A stretch of 64,000 nucleotides of DNA from Delphinus delphis (taxonomy: Eukaryota; Chordata; Mammalia; Artiodactyla; Delphinidae). The position numbers and the translations under genes were made by a program. This document shows, one piece after another, positions 50,118 to 62,499 of this stretch (position 1 is the stretch's first letter; each line of letters starts with the position of its first letter). The notes under the pieces were generated by a model that had not been told where the DNA came from, searched no databases, and saw nothing but the letters and a program-made list of their open reading frames with translations. Location: assembly GCF_949987515.2 (NCBI RefSeq), contig NC_082690.1, positions 103,352,400-103,416,399 on the forward strand, in the 5' to 3' direction.

Positions 50118-50495
50118 GGTATACTACTCAGCCATAAAAAAGAATGAAATAATGCCATTTGCAGCAACATGGATGGACCTAGAGATTATCACACTAAGTG
50201 AAGTAAGTCAGACAGAGAAAGATAAATACCATACAATATCACTTATATGTGGAATCTAAAACATGACACAAATGAACTTATCTACGAAACAGAAACAGAC
50301 TCACAGACATAGAGAATAGACTTGTGGTTGCCAAGGGGAAGGGGGGTGGGGGAGGGATGGATTGGGAGTTTGAGATTAGCAGATGCAAACCATTATATAT
50401 ATATATACGTATAACTGAATTGCTTTGCTGTACACCAGAAACTAACACAACATTGTAAATTAACTATACTTCAGTAAAATAAATTAAAAACAAAA
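49545..50495 (+). mobile_element. 5'-truncated L1 (ORF2 C-terminus and 3' UTR)
   Basis: A largely open frame at 49,659-50,147 reads like the end of the L1 ORF2 protein ([53 protein letters not shown]). It is cut by a (TA)n tract. The end is 'caccagaaactaacacaaca' and 'taaattaactatacttcagt' plus A-rich. It is less decayed than the L1 at 13,730 but cannot move. Confidence 0.9.
50059..50115 (+). repeat. (TA)n microsatellite inside L1
   Basis: About 28 uninterrupted TA units between 'gaagatgtggtg' and 'atggtatactactcag'. Likely variable in length. Confidence 0.95.
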
Positions 50496-51058
50496 TAAAT
50501 GAACAAAGAAACCCCAAATGTTCTGACCTTAGATTATTTCCAATCACAGTGGTTTACCTCTGGGGATGGGTGTTGGAGAACCAGGGGTCAGGGCTCGGAG
50601 GATTATTTGTCGTGTCCATTCTCACATCCTGTTTGACATCTTTTGCCATGCGCATGGACTATTTTAAAAGAAAGAAAAAATTATGTGTGTGTGTGTGTAT
50701 ACACACAACTCTCTTGCCCCTCTGCTCCACGATGCCTGCTCCCTGAGGGCAGGGACCCTGTCCCGTCCCTGTAGAGTGCTTGGCACACAGTAGGCCCACA
50801 AAAGATACCTGCCGAAGGGATGCCTTGTCATGAAACGTCCACCTGGGCCCTAGCCCATCAGTTCCCATGCCTGTTCCCACGCCTACTCCTGTTCGCAGAC
50901 ACTTGCAGTGGTGCCGGCTCTGTGTGGGGATCTCTTCTCAGCATCGGGATGCAGACACGTACCACCAAATGGAGAGAATTCCTGCTCCACCTAGAGGGGG
51001 CGCCAGGAAAGCACCGAGAGCCACTGTGCCTCAAACAGAGGCAGCCCACTCCAGGGTC

Positions 51059-51357
51059 TTTTTTTTTTTTTTTTTGCCTGCATTGGGTCTTTGTTGCTGC
51101 GTGCGGGCTTTCTCTAGTTGCTGCAAGCAGGGGTTTCTCTTGTTGCAGAGCACAGGCTCTAGGCGCACGGGCTTCAGTAGTTGTGGCACGTGGGCTCAGT
51201 AGTTGTGGCTTTCGCTCTCTAGAGCGCAGGCTCAGTAGTTGTGGCACCCAGGCTTAGTTGCTCCACAGGATATGGGATCTTCCCAGACCAGGGCTGGAAC
51301 CCTTGTCCCCTGCACTGGCAGGCAGATTCTTAATCACTGCACCACCAGGGAAGTCTC
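51059..51357 (-). mobile_element. CHR-1 type SINE
   Basis: A reverse copy from a T19 run and 'gcctgcattgggtctttgtt' to 'gcaccaccagggaagtc'. The flanks 'ccagggtctttt' and 'gcaggctctttt' are an eroded duplication. Confidence 0.87.
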
Positions 51358-51429
51358 AACTGCAGGCTCTTTTACTTCCTAAACCCTCGTCTCCTATTTG
51401 CCCCCTGTATGCTACCCACGGTACCCTGC

Positions 51430-51840
51430 CCTTCATTCATTCATCTGTTCATTCATTCACATTCATTGGCATCCACTCTGGGGAGGCAACAGTGGTTACA
51501 GCCCAGTGGGGGATGGACATGAATCAGATGACGATGACTCAGAGAGGACCGTGGTCCGGAGTTTCTCCGAGGGAACTCGACATCGATTGGGGTCCAGAAT
51601 GCTTCCCCGAGGGGAGATACCACGGCTGAGACCTGCAGGAATCGCAGGAGGCGGCCGGTGAAGGGAGGAGCCGTGTAAGGAGCCCGTCCTGGAGGCTGGG
51701 TGTGCTCAAGGCCAGAGAAGAGGGAGCTGAGAGGTGGCTTGAGGCTGCAGGCCAGCAGGGTCCCTGACCAGGGTTTGTGGCCACTGAAGCATGTGAGCAG
51801 GGGCGTGTGGCCGTCAGGTTGGTGTTTTGCATCAGTCATG
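51430..51840 (-). repeat. L2 LINE fragment
   Basis: An (ATTC)n start at 51,433, then 'aggccagagaagagggagct' and 'ggcttgaggctgcaggccag' agree with the reverse strand of the L2 3' region. Diverged. Confidence 0.5.
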
Positions 51841-52159
51841 ATGTGGGGTGGAGAGTGGGCGGGGCCCCTGCTGGGATCCTCCATCTCCCTTGGTGGCCCC
51901 ACTGTCCTCCCTTTCCTCCCTGGCCCCTCTCATCACCCAAGTCACCACACTGGACCGGCCTGACCCTGGTCCTTCCTCCCTGGCCCCTGTGGCCCATCTG
52001 TCACCAAATTCCAATCTTTCGACCTCATCATCTCCAGCGCCGTCTTTCACACCACAGCTCAGAGCCAAGTTCCGTCTCTCTCCTGATCCATCCCCCGCAA
52101 AGTGGCACCTGCCTCCAGTCAGGCCTCCCTCCACGTCCCCTTCTCTGAATCGATCCTCT

Positions 52160-53110
52160 TAAGCATAATTCTCTAATTCCTTTTCCAGTTCATGGAAAAG
52201 GAAATAGAAATGGCCCTGAAGCCTATGAAAAATGGCCAAACTCACTTACAAGAGAAACACAGATTAAAACCACACTGAGGCTCCTTTGTCTTTAGTTAGT
52301 GTTTACCTACCAGAGTGACACAAATCAAAAAGGCTGAGAACCAGTTGCCAGTGAGGCTGAGGAGAAATGGGCCCTGTGGTCCCTATGGGGGCCTGGACCT
52401 GGCACATCACCTGAGAAAGACAAGTGGACAGAGCTGACCAAATGACAACAGAGAGTGTCCTGCGACCCCCAAGCCCCTATGAACTTATTCTTCAGCTGTG
52501 CTCACACGAGTGTGTAACAGCATCTGTGCAAGATGGCAGCACTGCTTGTCACAGGAAAGGGCTGGGGACAACCTAAACGTCCGTCAACTGAGGCCATGGG
52601 TGTGGCTGATGGGCTGAAAGACCCTTGTCCAGAACAGAGGGAGTGGAGAGGGGGCTTGAGGCTGGAGAGGCCATGATTTGCATAAATTATGGCACACCCC
52701 ATGTGAAACACTGTGCAGCTGTGAGAAAATGAAACTGACGACACACTCTATGAACTGACATGAAGTGGTCATAGATATAATGTCAACTGAAGAAAGGAAG
52801 GTGCCGGACAATGTGAATAGCAGAGGCTCAATAAATTGTGGCTTCCCATGGCTCCTGCAGAATCTCCCCCATCGCCCCCGGCAGTGGGGCCTGTCCTCCC
52901 CCTGCTCCCACCAAGGTCTGCTGTACTTTGGGGCTCTACTTGTCTAAATATTGCCATTTGTGTAAAAAAAAAAAATGGACGGGGCTTTGCTTGCATGTGC
53001 AAAGAGTATCTCTAGAAGTGTTTACAAGAAACTGATAACGCTGGTTGTTTGTGGAGAGGAGAACTGGTGCCTGGGGAACAGGGGTAAGAGGGAGACGTTT
53101 TGCCTCTTGT
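52160..53110 (+). repeat. Very old L1 ORF2 3' fragment
   Basis: 'gaaaaatggccaaactcact', 'ggggacaacctaaacgtccg', 'atgtgaaacactgtgcagct' and 'gtgtttacaagaaactgata' track the L1 ORF2 end and 3' UTR. Heavily decayed. Confidence 0.6.
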
Positions 53111-53117
53111 GATTTCT

Positions 53118-53236
53118 TCTTTTATATTTTTATTTATTTATTTATTTGGCAGCTTCGGGTCTTTAGTTGCAGCACGCGGGATCCTCGTCACGACATGCGG
53201 GATCTTTCGATGTGGCGCGTGGGCTCTTCAGCCTGC
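53118..53236 (-). mobile_element. Truncated CHR-like SINE
   Basis: 'atttatttggcagcttcggg' to 'gtggcgcgtgggctcttcag', lacking the usual head. The flanking tgtgatttct (53,108 and 53,237) looks like a target duplication, so it may have inserted in this short form. Confidence 0.65.
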
Positions 53237-53339
53237 TGTGATTTCTAAATTGTGAACCACACGAAAGCATTACCATGTCAACAAGATAGTTTACATTAAA
53301 AAAATGCAATTCTGGTCATGTCGCACTTCTGCACAGATC

Positions 53340-53820
53340 CTTGCTTCCCTCCCACAGCATTCGGCTGCTCTCGTGAGCTATTGTCTGCTTTTAATTATTC
53401 TTTAATGGGCAAGTGACAGAAACCCAATTCCAACAGGACTAAACAAAAATTGTAAGTTGTTGCTTCACGTAATGGATGTCTGATTCAGGCATGGCTGGAT
53501 CCAGAAGCACGAACAATGTTATTGAGAGTCATTCTCTGGGCTCTGCTTTCCTCTGTGCTGGCTTTATTCTTGGACAAGCTCTTCCGTGAGTTGACAGCCC
53601 TGAGTTGACATTTTGGCATCTGTCACCCTAATAGTCACCACAAGTTCCCAGGCTGAAGCCCACTGCTGACATGCCCATCCCTAAACCATCCCTATGACTC
53701 AGATTGGGTAGGCTGGGGCCTCAGACCCACTTTTAGAGCTTGGAGGCAAGGTCAATCATACTGGAGACTCTGGAAAATGGAGGGGTGGTCAGCAGAATAA
53801 GAGGAATGGGAGCTGGGCAA
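53340..53820. repeat. Ancient interspersed repeat, family unassigned
   Basis: 'caagtgacagaaacccaatt', 'tcaggcatggctggatccag' and 'tctgctttcctctgtgctgg' are words of a common mammalian repeat. It is about 480 nt without coding potential. Confidence 0.5.
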
Positions 53821-53849
53821 GGATAATGGTGCTCGCCAGCTACCCTCCT

Positions 53850-54370
53850 GGTCTTTCCCCTCTCCTATGCCGTGGTCTGCTGGACACATCTATCCTGTTT
53901 CCCGCTCACACCATGCATCTACTCGCACTCCTTCTGGCCTTTGCCTTTGCCTCTCCCTGCTCCCCCTGAAATATCCTTTCCTTTCTCCGCCTGGCAAATT
54001 CCTACTCATCCATTAATACCCTGCTCAAATATCACCTCCTCTCGAAGCCTTCCTAACTCTTCCATCTGTTTCCCCACCTCTAGCAGAACAAATCCTTCTT
54101 ACTGCTGTTCTTTTTGGTTCTTCACTCAATCCATAGTCGCTCACTGAGCCTCGTCTATGCTGCCTGGGATAGAAAGAGGTAAATCAGAACTGGCCTCTGC
54201 TTTCAAGGACCTCCATTATGGCACAGAATGTGCTGTTTTAGAATTGGTTATTTGTTTTACTCAGGGTATCTGTTCTCTGAGGGCTGGGCCCAGCCTTGAC
54301 CCTCTGTGTCTTCTCCAGTCAGCACAGCTCTAGGCACAAGGTAGATGCAAATGAGTTTTCAAAATGAATA
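53850..54370 (+). repeat. L2 LINE 3' end
   Basis: 'cgcctggcaaattcctactc', 'caaatatcacctcctctcga' and 'ctctaggcacaaggtagatg' to 'aatgaataatgac' follow the L2 3' UTR order. Confidence 0.75.
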
Positions 54371-55400
54371 ATGACAAGGTGCCTTGAAGGGGTGGGAAGT
54401 GTTGAAAACAACGCCTGCTAACTCTGTGTTCCCCAGGCCAAAAGACAGCCATGTGGCTTGGATGTTCCCAGAGGCCTCCGGGAGGAAGTGCCTCAGTCCC
54501 TGCTAGGACAGGGCTGTCACCACTCCGGAAACCCCCATGGCCCTGGGCCTGGGGCCAAAAATCCGGACCCAAAGGAAAGTCCCCCAGTAAGGCCCTGCCA
54601 CCCAGCTCCCAAGGAGGGGTCCAAGGCAGAGGCAGAAGCTGGCGGTAGCTTCGAAGGGACTCTCATCTCGAATCCCAGCCTCTGCCAGGTCAGAGTTCTA
54701 TGAAGGCAAGTGAAAAGCGAGGAGGGCAGGGCTGGAGTTGGCAGGAGCCCAGGGGAGGAAGGAAACAAGAAACAATCAAGGAAAAATCCAAACCAGGCCT
54801 GGGGTTGGCTCAGGCCACGGAGCCCTGCAGGCTGAGCTCAGGCTGTGCAGAGGAGGCTTCCTAGGGGTGGACGGAGCTCTGGCCCTGCTCCCTGTCTCCC
54901 TGTGGCAGGGGATCGGGGTGGCGGGGGCTGAGGCCCTTCCAGAGACCTTGTCTCCTCACACTGCCCCCTAGACGCCCCCAAGAGTATCACCACCCTTCCC
55001 TTTTGACTCCCTGCTCTCAGACCTGTCCCCAGACTCCTGGTCCCCTCATCCCACCTGCCTCCCTAGGTCCCCGGGTGGGCGGGGCCGAGGAGAGCTGGCT
55101 CCGGCCTGGGAGTCCTACCCCTCCGGCTCAGTTCCTCCGTTCTTCCAGGCTAACCTCGGAAAAGGGGGCCTCGGGCTCTATCCCCCAGGGCCTTTGGGGG
55201 CTGGGGCTGCTGACGTGGGTGATTTTCAGGAAGAAGAGACTGGGCGGGGAAGGAAGGGCTGAGTCAGTCCCTGTGTGGTGATTACAGGTCCTGTGGGTGT
55301 GGGAAGTTGCTGTGGGACTGGGGGGCAGAGGGGTGGGGACTGGGCTTATCTCAGGATCAAGGCGAGGCTCCAGGCTGAGAAGAAGGAATTTGAATACCAC
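54371..55400. other. Intergenic GC-rich unique-looking stretch
   Basis: No repeat or gene is recognised. It is CpG-poor and so does not resemble a promoter. Confidence 0.4.
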
Positions 55401-55527
55401 ATTTTTTGGGGGATTTTTTGGCCGTGCCGCGCAGCATGTGGGATCTTAGTTCCCGGATCAGGGATCGAACCCATGCTCCCTGCATTGCAGGCACAGAGTC
55501 TTAACCACTGGGCCTCCAGGGAAGCCC
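55401..55527 (-). mobile_element. Short CHR-2 type SINE
   Basis: The reverse copy 'tttttggccgtgccgcgcag' to 'gggcctccagggaagcccc'. Confidence 0.87.
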
Positions 55528-56302
55528 CTTGGGGCATTGCTCCACACAGGCTTCCTTGCCTCTAACCTGTCCTGAATGTCCCTCAGGGTCCTACCCCCTC
55601 AGACACTGGGGTGTCCAGGAGTCCTTCCAGCAAGAATAGTCCAGGCCCTAGCTGAGGCAGCAGACCCTCAGTCAGGCTGGGCAGGGGGCACTTGGCCTGA
55701 GTGTCTACGGGGTCAGAAATACAGGACACCCTGGCCCTCCCGTGGCTCAGGATCCCGGCCTCACCACCCATACTTGGGCCTTTACACACTGCCTGAGAAG
55801 TTGCATAAAAAAGCCAGTTTTAGTCAATGAAATCCTGTTTTATAAATGCTCATTAATTGCAGGGCTGCCATGGCAACACTGGGCGTATCTGCAAAGATCT
55901 CGTCCATTCAGCAGAGCTGAGAGCTGCCAGCAGCCCCATCCCCAGGGATTCCTCAGGCCCCAGCCAAGTGACATGACCGCATCTGTGAATGGGGAGAATG
56001 AACCACCTACCTGAGTGCTTGCAAAGCACAGAACCCAGTGCCCGGCACAAAGCGGGCCTTGGATGTGGGCTTTGTGGGGGCCATATCTCTGGCTGATGGC
56101 AGGAGAGCAGCACAGGGAGCCGGCACTGGGCGGAGCCACGTCACAGCCAGGTGGGATTAAAACAGTCCCCAGAGCACGGTTCCTGTGGCTTTGGGTCCTG
56201 GTTGGGAGGATGGCTAGTTGCTGAGGGAGGGGTCCGGGGGTTGGGTCAGGCTCGGGGGCCAAATCTGCTGCTCTCTATCCATCCCCCAAGGTTCCCCAAC
56301 TG

Positions 56303-56304
56303 CA

Positions 56305-56337
<33 letters not shown>
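56303..56337 (+). repeat. (CA)n microsatellite
   Basis: About 17 CA units after 'aactgcacaaa' and before cccc. Likely polymorphic. Confidence 0.95.
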
Positions 56338-56339
<2 letters not shown>

Positions 56340-56959
56340 CAGAACCTCTCCAAAGGGCTCTGGAGTTCGTTCCTGGCTTTGAGTGACCTTGGATGAGGGT
56401 CTTTGCCTCTGCAAGCTTTCACCTCTGTAACTTTGTTTTGCCGCCAGCCCTGAATGGAGCTCCTGACCTTCCCCGAGCCCCTTCCTCCAATGGAGGACGC
56501 TCAGCTGATGGGCGGGGCTGCGCCGCAGGCTCAGGGGGGTCATCATTAGAGTCATCTAGGCATCATTAGACTCATTCCAGGTCAGGTGACAAGGCCAGTC
56601 ACCACCCCCCAAAGCTCCTGTTATAATGTTTCCATGAAACTCCTGCCTGCGGGGACTGTGTGGTCCCATCAACAATACACTCGCAAGTCCCTTCTCTTGC
56701 TTGGGACTCATGTAACTCCCATTTTACAGGCAAGAAGGCTCAGAACGGGACTGTACTTTCTTCGTCTGTGGCCACAGAGCAAGTCAGCAGCACAGCCAGC
56801 TCAGAACCTGGGTCTGTGGCTCAGAAGCAGTGCTCAGGGCCTGGCACCTAGCTGTCCCCCTACCTGGCTGTGTGTGGGAAGGAAGGCGGGGTGGGGGGTG
56901 ACAATGGCTGGGTGAGAAGACTGAGTGGGGACGAGGGCCCGGAGCCAGCATGTCTTGCC

Positions 56960-57080
56960 ACTTGCAGTCTAAGTAGATCACTGTCAGGGCCCGAGCTTCG
57001 GTTTCCATTTCTGTAAAGGGGGATAGTGATGCTGGCTCTGCCCACCTTGCTGGGCTCTCAGAGGATTTGAGGAGCTCAGG
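56960..57080 (+). repeat. MIR fragment
   Basis: 'cttcggtttccatttctgta' and 'ggggatagtgatgctggctc' match the MIR 3' part. Confidence 0.5.
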
Positions 57081-57309
57081 GGCAAGAGGCACTTGGTAAG
57101 GGCACAGGCAAGCCTGGGTGGGTGGATTCTTGGCAGAGCCGCGGTGGCAAGAAGGGAGAGAGGTACAATACTTATCCACACACACGACAATTTGGCCCAG
57201 GGCCCCATTCCTCCACTGTCCAGGCCTCAGTTTTCCTCTGAGCCACCAGGCCAGTCCTGGCAGAATCCACCTGACTGATGCTCCCTGGGGAGTTAAAGGA
57301 GGAAACTTC

Positions 57310-57700
57310 CCTGTATTCGTTTTCTATTGCTGCTGTAACAAACCACCACAAACTTGGGGGCTTAAAACAACACAAATTTATTAACTTACGGTTCCGTTGG
57401 TTTGAAGTCCAACATGGGTCTAAAATCAAGCCGTCAGCTGGGCCGTGTTCCTTCTGGAGGTTCTGGGGGAGAATCTGTTTCCTTGACTTTTCCAGCTTCT
57501 AGAGGCCACCCACATGCCTTTGTCTGTGGCCCCTTCCTCCATCTTCCAAAGCAGCAACACAGCATTTCTGTGTCATCACATCTCTTTCTCTGACTCTCCT
57601 GTCTCCCTCTTCCACTTTTAAGGACCATCATGATTACATTGGGCCCACCCAGATAATTCAGGGTAATCTCCCTCTTTTAAAGTCAGTTGATTAGTAACTG
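57310..57700 (+). repeat. Ancient interspersed repeat, family unassigned
   Basis: 'gtattcgttttctattgctg', 'cttaaaacaacacaaattta', 'gtgttccttctggaggttct' and 'cttgacttttccagcttcta'. The same type as the copy at 6,475-6,950. Confidence 0.6.
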
Positions 57701-57819
57701 TAATTCCATTGGCAACCTTAATTATTCTTTGCTGTGTAACGAAATATATTCACAGGTTCCAGAGACTAGGACATGGACATCTTTAGGGAGGGGCCATTTG
57801 CCTACTCCACTCCCCTTCT

Positions 57820-58270
57820 CCCCATCCTTCCCTCCCTCAGGATGCCTTCCTGACCCCCTCTCCCTAAGAGTCCCTCCCACATTTACAGTATGGAAGCTTT
57901 CATCATCCTGGTCACATTGTACGGTCACAGCTGTCACCCTCCAGAAAGCAAGGTCCCCTCACCTCATTACCATCCACCCTTCCTTTGCCCCACTCTTCTT
58001 AGCACTTGCTCCCTCAGACGGGTATCACAGTCTACTTGGGGACTTGGGTTTCCTCCATTTCCCTTCATTGGACAGTAGGTCCCAGTCCGGAGGGGGCTGC
58101 ATCCCCAGCGACAAGAACAGCGCCTGGCACCTATAGATGCACAATTATCTGCTGAATCACTGAAAGGAGCAAGGGCAGAGTTCCCTTTAGTCTATCTCCA
58201 GCTCCTGTGTAGGGCCTGCCCTTCAGTAAATGTTGCTCGTACTGAACGAATGAAAGAATGAATGAACCAA
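57820..58270 (+). repeat. L2 LINE 3' end fragments
   Basis: 'gatgccttcctgaccccctc', 'acagcgcctggcacctatag' and 'tactgaacgaatgaaagaat' follow the L2 tail. It ends just before the CDC42EP2 CpG island. Confidence 0.6.
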
Positions 58271-58726
58271 CCAACCAGCCAATCAACTAATGTTGGAATG
58301 AGTCTAAGTACGGATCCCACCCCAGCCCCGGAAGCCACTTAGCCTGACAGCAAATACGGGCATGGCCCGGCCACTCCTCCCGCACACACCCTCAATGCCC
58401 TGTATTCTAAGGGGCGGCAAACTCCTGAAAGCTCTCGGAAGTCTGTAATATTTTAACATAGACGCCTCTAAGGCCTCATTCATTTCCTTAGTAGTCACTG
58501 AATACACTTGTGCGGGCGCCTCCCCGGACCCGGCCCTCCTAGAACCGAGAGTTTTGGTTCCGACGGGCACAGCCGGAGTCCGCGAAGTCCAGCCCGTGCA
58601 CCCGACGCCGCCTGGGCCGCAGCCGCCCGAGCTTGGAATGGACCCCCGGGCCCGCGCGGCTGCTGGACCCCCGCGCTGCGCCTCCAAAGGGGGAACCCAG
58701 GCGGGCCAGGGAGTAGGGCGAGGCTG

Positions 58727-58781
58727 TGGGCGGGGCCTAGTTGGGGCGGTCCCGGCATTGGCTCCGCGGCAGGGGGCGGGG
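58727..58781 (+). promoter_or_regulatory. CDC42EP2 core promoter motifs (two GC boxes, inverted CCAAT)
   Basis: Sp1-type GC boxes TGGGCGGGGC (58,727-58,736) and GGGGGCGGGGC (58,771-58,781) flank ATTGG (58,757-58,761), an inverted CCAAT box for NF-Y. There is no TATA box. The spacing to the proposed first exon is typical of a CpG-island promoter. Confidence 0.6.
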
Positions 58782-58794
58782 CTTTAGGGGCCAC

Positions 58795-58895
58795 TGTCAG
58801 CACTGTAAGTTCACAGCCCAGGTCTGTCCCATCGCCGCGCGGTCCAGCTCCTGAGCTTTCGCCGCCCGCCGGTCAGTCGCTTGAACGCGCTCAAG
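58795..58895 (+). other. CDC42EP2: Probable non-coding first exon of CDC42EP2
   Basis: The sequence ends GCGCTCAAG followed by a strong donor, gtgagttc, at 58,896. It begins just after two GC boxes and an inverted CCAAT box, inside a CpG island 4.8 kb before the coding exon. Other mammals also have an untranslated first exon for this gene. The 5' limit is a guess. Confidence 0.6.
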
Positions 58896-60494
58896 GTGAG
58901 TTCAGGCCGGGACTCTGCGGCCCGACCGCGGCTCCTAGGGAGGCCCATCCTCGAGGCGCCCCATCCCAGCTCGCGCCCCGGCCCCCGACTCACCTCCACG
59001 TAGATCCTTTCCCGGGTGCCTCGGGCTGCACCATGTTTCCCGCCCGCGCCTTGGTCCCGGCGGCCACGCCCGCTTCCCCCTCGGCCTGCGGTGCGCCGCG
59101 CATCCCGAACCTGAACTCCCGGTCCAGCCCTCCACACTGCGCCAGAGCCCCCGCCCCCCACCCCAGGACCCGGGAGTACCCTCCCGCCGCCATCCCCGCC
59201 CGGGCTCAGGGTCGTATGGTGAGGTGTCCTCCTATCTTTAGCCGTGGCCGCGAGTGTCCTGAAACGGATCCGGACTGCGCTGGGCTGCACTCGGGCAGAG
59301 GGCTGGGAGGGGTCGGCGCCGGAACCCGAGCTGGGTCTGAGGAGCCGGACCCACGGGAGCCAGGGGCGGGGGCTGCACGCCAGAGCTCTGGCCCTGAGCC
59401 GAGCGGACACTCGGACATCGCCCAGGCCGGAAAGCACGGGGGAGGCTCCTCCCTGAGTTTGGATACCCGGGCAGGGTCCAGGATCTCTCCCTTTCCCCCC
59501 ACTGTCGGGTTGTGAGACCAGAGCCCCCCAAGAGAAGAAGATCCCGCAGACAATCCTCACCTGGTACGTCAACGTGCGGCTCCTTGGGGGAGCAGGAGAC
59601 GCTCTGGAGACCCGAGTGCGCGCCGGGAACCCTCCGGGACGAGGGGCAGTAGAGGGAGAGAGCGCGCCACCTAGTGGCCGCGGAGCCGAGCGCCGCTCTG
59701 CACAGCGACGCTGGGAGACCCCGCTGCCAGCGAGGGGGACTCTACGCAGGCAGGCTAAGTCCTGGCCGGCAGGCGGAGGCGGACCCCTCTGCTCGGGGGC
59801 TGTTCATTTTTGGTCTTGTTTGGAGCACTGTCCCCGGAGAACCAAAATGCTTGAGGAAGGCCCTACAGCTATTTGCTGAATAAATATCGGGGCTGACAAG
59901 TGACCCGCTACCCCTGTCTTTGTACATCGGCGCTCTCTCTCACTTGCAGTATGGCAGTAGGGTCTCCAGTAGCCCCCTGGTAACGGCTTTATTGTCATCC
60001 CATTTCATAGACGAGGAAGGTGAGGCCCAGAGAGGAAAGGTGTCTTCCCAAGGTTAGGGTGAGTTCCAGGTAGAGATGGGTTCAAGGTCAGAGGCCTGCT
60101 TTTTGAACACTCCTGGTGGAGAGTGGCCTAGTAGTTCTTGTGACAGGAAGGGTTCTGCATCCAGGAAGTCATTTTCTCTAAAGGAGGCCCCGGGCTCCTT
60201 CCAGAGCAAGCCAACAGAGCTGGGATGTCTCCCATCTGCTCCTCCCAAAGCTGCAGGAAGGCCCCCCGTCCCAGGCCCCCAGAGCCTTGTCCTGATGGAG
60301 AGCTCATTCTCACATCTCTGGACACTTGCAAATTGAGAGAGGGGGCCAACCAAGAGGTAGGACTTAAATGGAGGAGGTCTGGGGACCCGGTGGCCCCAGC
60401 CCAGGTGGGAGCCTATTTCTCTCCTGCTCCCCAAGCAGTTCACAGAGGTTGACACGGCCCACTGCATCGGAGCCACTGGGACCCAGCTACGTAG

Positions 60495-60620
60495 TAGTGC
60501 CCACTCTTCCTCTTACTAGCTGGGTGACCTCAGCAAAGTTGCTTAACATCTCTGAGTTTCAGCTTCTGCCTCTGTAAAGGCCAGTAATGACACCCACCGT
60601 GCTGTGCCTGGGACGTTAAA
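60495..60620 (+). repeat. MIR fragment
   Basis: 'ctagctgggtgacctcagca', 'acatctctgagtttcagctt' and 'ctctgtaaaggccagtaatg' are the MIR core and tail. Confidence 0.7.
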
Positions 60621-61742
60621 ATGGAAACCATGCAAGGGTAGCTGGAGCCTGGGGTCTTGTAGTTGCCAAATCTGAATACTTGGGGCTTGACGGTTGCAAT
60701 TCCCAGCTCTCCCCTGGTGGTTGAGGCTGGCCCAACCCTTCCCCCCAGCCTCAGTTCTCCCCACATCTGGAATTGGGTGGGTACATCTGGCTCAGAGCAA
60801 GAGAGCTGTCAGGGACACCGGATTTGTTGTGGAAACATTCAGGCTGTCTTGGCACCCCTGAATGATGGGAGGGAACTGGCCCAAGTTCTGGGCAGATCCC
60901 CTCGGTTAGCCCCCCTCTCCGTGAGTGAAAAAGAAGGAAAAGCTACCCCAAGACTTCTCCTGCCAAGGGGACAGATAGGAGGTGTGTCGGCATGCCCCCA
61001 GGCCTGGCATGGTGGGCACAGATAAATGTTTGTTAGATAAAGGAGTGATGGGAGTCCAAGACTTCAACTTCAGAGCACTCCCTGCCTCCCTCTTCCTCCC
61101 TCCAGCTTCTTCCAAGCTTAGCTGGAATTCTGCCACCGGAGAGTCATTCTTTTGTTTCCTATTAAGCTGCAGGTGCTCTGGGAGGGGCAAGATGTCCGGT
61201 CTCTTTGGCTCAGCTCAACTGACCCAGGGTGTCCGGTCCTGGGGTGGGGTTTCCTGAGTAAGGGCCTGGGCTGGGGGGGTGTAGCTGGGACTCAGCCTCT
61301 CCTGCATCCTCTTTCCTCCTTCCTGCTCCCTCCTGCCGGTCCCCTCACTCTTCCCTCGCCCTGCCCGGCCTGGCCTGGGATGAATAATGGGGCAGAGGAC
61401 CTGGCAGAGGCCTCCCTGATGCTGCTCGGTGCTTCCCCAGTGATTTCCCACCTGCTCAGCCCCTGTTGGCCTGGGGAGAGTGGGCTTATCTAGGTACCTG
61501 CTGGGTGACCTTGGACAAGTTGCTTTGCCTTCCATGCTCTGATTCTACACATCAGGCCAATCCCCCACCGTGGGAACTAGAGGAAGTGCTTGCTCCACTT
61601 CCTTTTTCTGTCAAACCTGCACGATACCCCTCCAGAGTGTATTTATTTTTTCCACATTAAAAATATCTTTATTTTTTCTGACTACATGAATAATACGTGC
61701 TCATAAATAATACATGCTTCTTATTAAGAATTTGAGCTTATA

Positions 61743-62051
61743 GGGCTTCCCTGGTGGCGCAGTGGTTGAGAATCTGCCTGCCAATGCAGGGGACACGGGT
61801 TCGAGCCCTGGTCTGGGAAGATCCCACATGCTGCGGAGCAACTAGGCACGTGAGCCACAACTACTGAGCCTGCGCGTCTGGAGCCTGTGCTCCGCAACAA
61901 GAGAGGCCACGATAGTGAGAGGCCCGCGCACCGAGATGAAGAGTGGCCCCCACTCGCTGCAACTAGAGAAAGCCCTCGCACAGAAACGAAGACCCAACAC
62001 AGCCATAAATAAATAAATAAAAGAGTTCCTTTAAAAAAATTTTAAAAAAAA
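61743..62051 (+). mobile_element. CHR-1 type SINE
   Basis: 'gggcttccctggtggcgcag' to 'cacagccataaataaataaa'. The 17-bp perfect duplication aagaatttgagcttata is at 61,726-61,742 and 62,052-62,068. Confidence 0.93.
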
Positions 62052-62499
62052 AAGAATTTGAGCTTATAAAAGTATGAACAAGAGAGGGAAGTCACCTGAA
62101 ATTCTACCACTTTGAGAGAACCACCATCAACATTTTGGTGACCATCCTTTCATATTTGGCTTACATATATCATTTCTTAGTAATGGGCCCCAGATTTTAA
62201 TTTTTTCTGAGGACAACTTTCCTCCCATGTCACAAGACCCACACCCCAGCCCTGCCCCCTACCCCAGTCTAGGTACACCACATGACAACCTGGTGCCAGC
62301 CTTCTATATTCTTCTCTGTTCCTATATCGAATATAATCCTATGCAGGTACACATACATGCATGTTCAGGGAGTGGGGAGGAGAGCTGGTCAATGTTTTCA
62401 AAAAATGGATCCTTCTAGACTCCATTTTTTCATTTTGCTTCTCTCTCTCTGCAATGCCTTATGGGAATCCCTCCAAAATGTCCGAGAGCTCTAATTTTA

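Larger units (their letters stand above)
58500..59760. promoter_or_regulatory. CDC42EP2: CpG island at the 5' end of CDC42EP2
   Basis: A repeat-free, strongly CpG-dense block of about 1.2 kb. It covers the GC boxes, the proposed first exon and the start of intron 1. Long open frames on both strands here (335 and 253 codons) result from the base composition and show no protein family. Confidence 0.85.

Noticed and set aside
49659..50147. 162-codon frame with clear protein similarity
   Set aside because: It is the C-terminal end of an L1 ORF2 copy interrupted by a TA repeat, so it is annotated as a mobile element and not as a gene.
58508..59572. Long overlapping open frames (335 codons plus, 253 codons minus) at the second CpG island
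   Set aside because: Both strands are open because stop codons are rare in GC-rich sequence. The translations are Pro/Arg/Gly/Ala-rich with no domain, and a strong splice donor lies inside. Treated as noise.
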